A stretch of 64,000 nucleotides of DNA from Paenibacillus sp. FSL R7-0345 (GTDB lineage: Bacteria > Bacillota > Bacilli > Paenibacillales > Paenibacillaceae), in NCBI RefSeq assembly GCF_038595055.1, contig NZ_CP152002.1:5860001-5924000 (forward strand), written 5' to 3'. Made by a program: the position numbers and the translations under genes. Under the pieces are notes generated by a model, which worked only from the letters and a program-made list of their open reading frames with translations, searched no databases and had not been told where the DNA came from. Every line of letters starts with the position of its first letter. Position 1 is the stretch's first letter. Of the stretch, positions 60,949 to 64,000 are shown piece after piece.

Positions 60949-61061
60949 CTCTCATTTTATGCAGGCATTCAAGGTACCGTTTTTCCGGTTTCGGGTACGA
61001 TTTTTCGGTTCTTCCGGGGAAAAAGAGGGAGGAAACATAGACGGATGGACAGCGAAAAATG

Positions 61062-61097
61062 CCCCTTACCGGATTTTAGTGAATACGGCAAGGGGCT
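61062..61097 (-). terminator. Terminator of fabH
   Basis: Stem GCCCCTT.CCG / CGG.AAGGGGC (one mismatch) with a 14-nt loop, followed on the minus strand by ATTTTTCG. It lies 43 nt after the fabH stop. Confidence 0.8.
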
Positions 61098-61139
61098 AAC
61101 CCGGCTTATAAGTTACCTAAACAGCAAGCTAATTATAGG

Positions 61140-62150
61140 CTATAAAACTTCCGGCGGCGCCACCTGTTCATCCAGCTGGAGCTCCGTCAAAATACCGGCA
61201 TGCGCCAGTCCGGCGCCGAAGCCATAGAGCAGAACACGCTCCCCGCTCTGCACCTTTCCTTCACGGATACCAAGATCGAGTGCAAGCGGAATACTTGCGG
61301 CAGAGGTATTGCCGAAATACTCCAGGCTGTACAAAGCCTGTTCCAATGGATAATTTAGCCGCTCACAGACCGGTTCAATGATCCGCAGGTTGGCACTGTG
61401 CGGAATAAACCAGTCTACCTGCTCGAGTGTTGCTCCTGCACTGTCCAGCACCTGCTGCACGCCATGCGGAACCGTGCGGACCGCCCATTTGAACACTTCC
61501 CGGCCGTTCTGCACCAGCTTGCCTGAACCTCCAAGCTCCACACCATTAACCGAATGTGACAGACCCGTGCGGTAAACATGATGCGCTCCGCTGCCGTCAC
61601 TGCCGAGATAATAGCCGAGGAAACGGTCCTGCTGCTCATCTGCTTCTACAAGCACCGCCCCAGCCCCGTCCCCGAACAGGATACAGGTGCTGCGGTCGCT
61701 GTAATCGGTAATTTTCGATAAGGCATCCGCTCCGACAACGAGCACTTTGCGGTGCAATCCTGAAGCTACGTAGGCATGGGCAGTATGCAGGCCATATACA
61801 AAACCTGCGCAGGCTGCGCTCAAATCCACCGCCCCTGCTGTCAGCGGAATGCCAAGCCTGTGCTGGATGATGGAAGCTACCGAGGGAAAAGAAAAGTCCG
61901 CCGTGCTGGTAGCCACAATCACCATATCAATATCCGCTGCAGATTTTCCGTAACGGGTCAGCAAATTCCGGACAGCAGCCACACAAAGATCACTGGTGTA
62001 CTCATCCTCCCGGCTGATTCTGCGCTCACGGATTCCCGTCCGCTGGACAATCCACTCATCATTCGTTTCCACCATTTGCTCCAGATCACTGTTAGTCAGT
62101 CTGCGGACCGGAACATAAGAACCGATGGCTGAAATTTTTGCACCCTTCAT
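61140..62150 (-). CDS. fabH: 3-oxoacyl-ACP synthase III
   Basis: 336 residues, ATG 62150 with GAGGTGA upstream. It starts fatty acid synthesis by condensing an acyl-CoA primer with malonyl-ACP. The catalytic triad is complete: Cys114 in DLSAACAGFVYG, His251 in FIPHSANLRI and Asn281 in YFGNTSAAS. The start region NDEWIVQRTGIRERR is classical. It stands alone rather than in a fab operon, so it may be a second FabH copy. A FapR box and a good promoter lie upstream, tying it to malonyl-CoA levels. Confidence 0.95.
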   Translation of the reverse strand: MKGAKISAIGSYVPVRRLTNSDLEQMVETNDEWIVQRTGIRERRISREDEYTSDLCVAAVRNLLTRYGKSAADIDMVIVATSTADFSFPSVASIIQHRLGIPLTAGAVDLSAACAGFVYGLHTAHAYVASGLHRKVLVVGADALSKITDYSDRSTCILFGDGAGAVLVEADEQQDRFLGYYLGSDGSGAHHVYRTGLSHSVNGVELGGSGKLVQNGREVFKWAVRTVPHGVQQVLDSAGATLEQVDWFIPHSANLRIIEPVCERLNYPLEQALYSLEYFGNTSAASIPLALDLGIREGKVQSGERVLLYGFGAGLAHAGILTELQLDEQVAPPEVL

Positions 62151-62191
62151 TTTCTGATCACCTCGTATAATATATTTAATAGTATCTGATA

Positions 62192-62208
62192 TTAGTACCT
62201 GGTACTAA
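62192..62208. promoter_or_regulatory. FapR box upstream of fabH
   Basis: TTAGTACCTGGTACTAA, a palindrome that matches the FapR operator of bacilli. It lies 42-58 nt before the start and directly downstream of the -10 box. FapR represses lipid synthesis genes and is released by malonyl-CoA. Confidence 0.88.
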
Positions 62209-62236
62209 GTATATCTCTTCCTCCTTCTATTTGCAA
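62208..62236 (-). promoter_or_regulatory. Promoter of fabH
   Basis: TTGCAA (62236-62231) and TATACT (62213-62208) with a 17-nt spacer, abutting the FapR box. Confidence 0.7.
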
Positions 62237-62440
62237 AGCAAACGATTAGAATTCACTTAGTAATCATTTACACATATTTGAGCCCGATTTGACTGGCAGT
62301 AGTATTTTATACATGATCTGAATTAATGATTATAGCCGGAATAATACAGCTGAAGCTATATTTAAATAGTATTAATTTCCATTTATAAGCGAAGGGAGTA
62401 CCAAAAACTACGAATTACGAGTTTATCATTACATTATTTT

Positions 62441-62841
62441 CATGCCAAAGGCAGAACTGGGGCATTGGTACTCTGTTCCATAGTTTTAGCGATATCGATT
62501 GGTATTATCCCGCTCTGTACCAGCTTCACTTTGCAGCTTATCAACTCTATAATCATTGGATTCGCTATGGGACTGGCGATACCTCTCAGTAATACTGTTG
62601 TTGCGGATAGTGCGGATCCGGAAGAACGGTCCATCACCATTGCATCAGCCAGACAGTAAACAGAATTGGACAATTACTAAGCCCGATCATTTTCGGCATA
62701 TTTTCGCAGAATCCGGGCGTCCATTCTTCTTTCTATCTTGGCGGCTCTCTCCTGCTGCTTATCTCTATAGTTGTTATTTATTTACTGCTGCTCGGAAATA
62801 AAAAAGAGGTTTTACAGGATGAAAATGGAGTTGGACTATAA
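62441..62841 (+). pseudogene. Remnant of an MFS transporter gene
   Basis: The frame from about 62441 to the TAA at 62657-62659 translates to a transporter-like C-terminal half (HAKGRTGALVLCSIVLA, then IIPLCTSFTLQLINSIIIG, then VVADSADPEERSITIASARQ). It then shifts frame: the continuing frame reads QTVNRIGQLLSPIIFG, YLGGSLLLLISIVVIYLLLLG and ends VLQDENGVGL at 62841. The joined product matches the last four or five helices of a 12-helix major facilitator. The N-terminal half is absent and no start is present. So it carries both a 5' deletion and a frameshift and is almost certainly dead. Confidence 0.8.
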
Positions 62842-62870
62842 AAAAGAACCATGGCCTCATATGAGGCCAC
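62842..62870 (-). terminator. Terminator downstream of the GH28 gene
   Basis: Perfect palindrome TGGCCTCATATGAGGCCA (62852-62869) followed on the minus strand by TGGTTCTTTTTT. About 56 nt after the GH28 stop. Confidence 0.6.
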
Positions 62871-62925
62871 AGCTCCGATTAATCTTGTTATACAGTTAAC
62901 CTTTACTGGACTATGAATCCTCTAC

Positions 62926-64000
62926 TTATCCGCGTACTGCCTCAACCTGTTCAATCAGTTTTTCCGGTTTGGCCGTGTTTCTGGAGCGGCAGTTCAGGAT
63001 TTCTACATTCTCGCCACTCTCAATATAAAAGGCAGGCCCTTCGTGATTCGCGACCGTCACATGCTGAAACTTTACATACCTTACGTTGCCGAGGAAAAAG
63101 CCCCTCTGCTTCATATCCGCAAGCCCCGCCATCATATCCGGCTGTCCGGGCACAGCATCCTCAGCCATGGAAATATCGATATCGGTAAAGCTGATTTCCG
63201 AAACATACTGCTCGGCCAGCCCATACAAAAAGCCTGCGGCGGCATGGACATTACGGGCGGTAATATTGGCAAAATGTATCCGCCGGAAGCACGGCGTTTC
63301 ATCCGTCACCGGATACGGCTGTTTATCCCAAACGTATTTGTCTTCCCCCCTCGGCCCGCAAAAATAGTACAGGTTCATCGTAAACGGGCAGATCACGCCC
63401 TCCATCACGATATTACTGACCCGAATATCCTCAATCGTTCCGCCGCGCCCGCGCCGCGACTTCATGCGTATGCCGCGGTCAGTCTCTTTAAAAACGCAGT
63501 TGCTGATCGTCACATTGCGGATGTCTCCGCTCATTTCACTGCCCAGCACGACCGCTCCGTGCCCGTGCACCATGGTGCAGTTCGTGATGGAGATATTCTC
63601 ACAGGGGATTCGCTCCGCTGTATCTTCGGTTCCGGCTTTGATAGCGATGCAATCATCGCCTACATCTATGTGACAGTTACTGATCCGCACACCGGAGCAG
63701 GATTCCGGGTTAATGCCGTCCGTATTCGGTGAATCCGCCGGATTCAGGATGTTGACATTGTCGATTGTCACGTTGCTGCAGACAATCGGATTGACCGTCC
63801 AGCTCGGTGAATTGAGCAGGGTGATATCTTTCACCGTAACCCGGCTGCAGCGGTTCAGGCCGATCAGTGTCGGCCGCGGATATTCCAGCTCCTCCGGATG
63901 CTCCCGGAACTTGCTCCACCAGGGAGCTCCATTTCCCTGCAGCGTTCCGCTCCCGGTAATAGACACATTCACGGCATCCTCCGCATAGATGCAAGGGGAA
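62926..64000 (-). CDS. GH28 polygalacturonase-like glycoside hydrolase (5' end outside the window)
   Basis: At least 358 residues; the frame is open to the window edge (SPCIYAEDAVNVSITG precedes the internal GTG at 63972), so the true start lies beyond 64000. A right-handed beta-helix. The GH28 catalytic motifs are all visible: PNTDGINPE, GDDCIAIKAG, GHGAVVLGSE and GIRMKSRRGRGG. Family members hydrolyse polygalacturonate, rhamnogalacturonan or related plant uronides. Lack of a visible signal peptide cannot be judged as the N-terminus is missing. It fits the plant-polysaccharide theme of this end of the window. Confidence 0.92.
   Translation of the reverse strand, partial: SPCIYAEDAVNVSITGSGTLQGNGAPWWSKFREHPEELEYPRPTLIGLNRCSRVTVKDITLLNSPSWTVNPIVCSNVTIDNVNILNPADSPNTDGINPESCSGVRISNCHIDVGDDCIAIKAGTEDTAERIPCENISITNCTMVHGHGAVVLGSEMSGDIRNVTISNCVFKETDRGIRMKSRRGRGGTIEDIRVSNIVMEGVICPFTMNLYYFCGPRGEDKYVWDKQPYPVTDETPCFRRIHFANITARNVHAAAGFLYGLAEQYVSEISFTDIDISMAEDAVPGQPDMMAGLADMKQRGFFLGNVRYVKFQHVTVANHEGPAFYIESGENVEILNCRSRNTAKPEKLIEQVEAVRG

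Larger units (their letters stand above)
60061..61139. other. 1.1-kb intergenic region without a convincing gene
   Basis: It holds a 187-bp four-motif element (60185-60371), then about 400 bp that is poor in G on the plus strand and rich in C and A (60400-60780) with no credible frame, then a regulated promoter (60921-60948) and the fabH terminator (61062-61097). Possibly the remains of deleted genes. Confidence 0.6.

Noticed and set aside
61045..61227. 60-codon gene downstream of the 60921 promoter
   Set aside because: It has a GGAGG 12 nt upstream but runs through the fabH terminator hairpin and then antisense through the fabH 3' end; composition is not protein-like.

Overview
The window looks like a chromosomal segment of a spore-forming, Gram-positive Firmicute, most probably Paenibacillus. 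The pointers are moderate GC, strong GGAGG ribosome binding sites with frequent GTG/TTG starts, an alpha/beta small acid-soluble spore protein with a sigma-G type promoter, YlbJ and YunB sporulation proteins, a T-box leader before trpS, a FapR box before fabH, and an SLH-anchored multimodular GH16 glucanase. No tRNA, rRNA, prophage, complete IS element or CRISPR array was seen.

Layout. 1-16 kb holds core genes: a UbiD-type decarboxylase, heme A synthase, thioredoxin, a MurJ/SpoVB-like flippase, a class B PBP next to a membrane transglutaminase, an MFS exporter, a Toprim protein, SCO and heme O synthase (cytochrome oxidase assembly) and a YdjM-type hydrolase. 16-33 kb holds trpS with its T-box, aldose epimerase, SASP, oligoendopeptidase F, YycC, a globin, YlbJ, NAD kinase, two secreted copper-amine-oxidase-type proteins (one an S41 protease), YutD, an M23 peptidase, a GH13 glycosidase and an esterase-like hydrolase. 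33.7-47.3 kb is the most distinctive coding region: two paralogous Ser/Thr-rich beta proteins, a 515-residue Thr/Ser-rich protein with about 13.5 tandem 27-residue repeats, and two convergent three-gene sets of glycosyltransferase-like genes, several with TPR-like tails. I read this as a candidate surface-glycoprotein locus (a spore coat/exosporium role is possible but unproven). 47.7-53.8 kb holds YunB, a TVP38-type membrane protein, and the opuA glycine-betaine transporter with a divergent GbsR-type regulator. 53.9-64 kb is a polysaccharide-use region: SLH-GH16-CBM glucanase, a divergent LacI regulator, fabH, an MFS pseudogene and a GH28 gene cut by the window edge.

The most unusual non-coding signal is a family of four intergenic elements (6003-6189, 43150-43336, 47467-47645, 60185-60371). 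Each has four 24-bp motifs at start offsets 0, 51, 112 and 163, two forward and then two inverted. Three of the elements are exactly 187 bp and the fourth is 179 bp with a visible deletion. The motif cores differ between elements while the ends and the geometry are kept. Other repeats are a 63-bp tandem repeat (19541-19699), a 28-bp minisatellite of 15 copies (42681-43109) and 7-bp and 11-bp microsatellites.

Three LacI-type palindromes (32821, 58857, 60925) mark sugar-responsive promoters. The last sits inside a near-consensus promoter that leads into no convincing gene.
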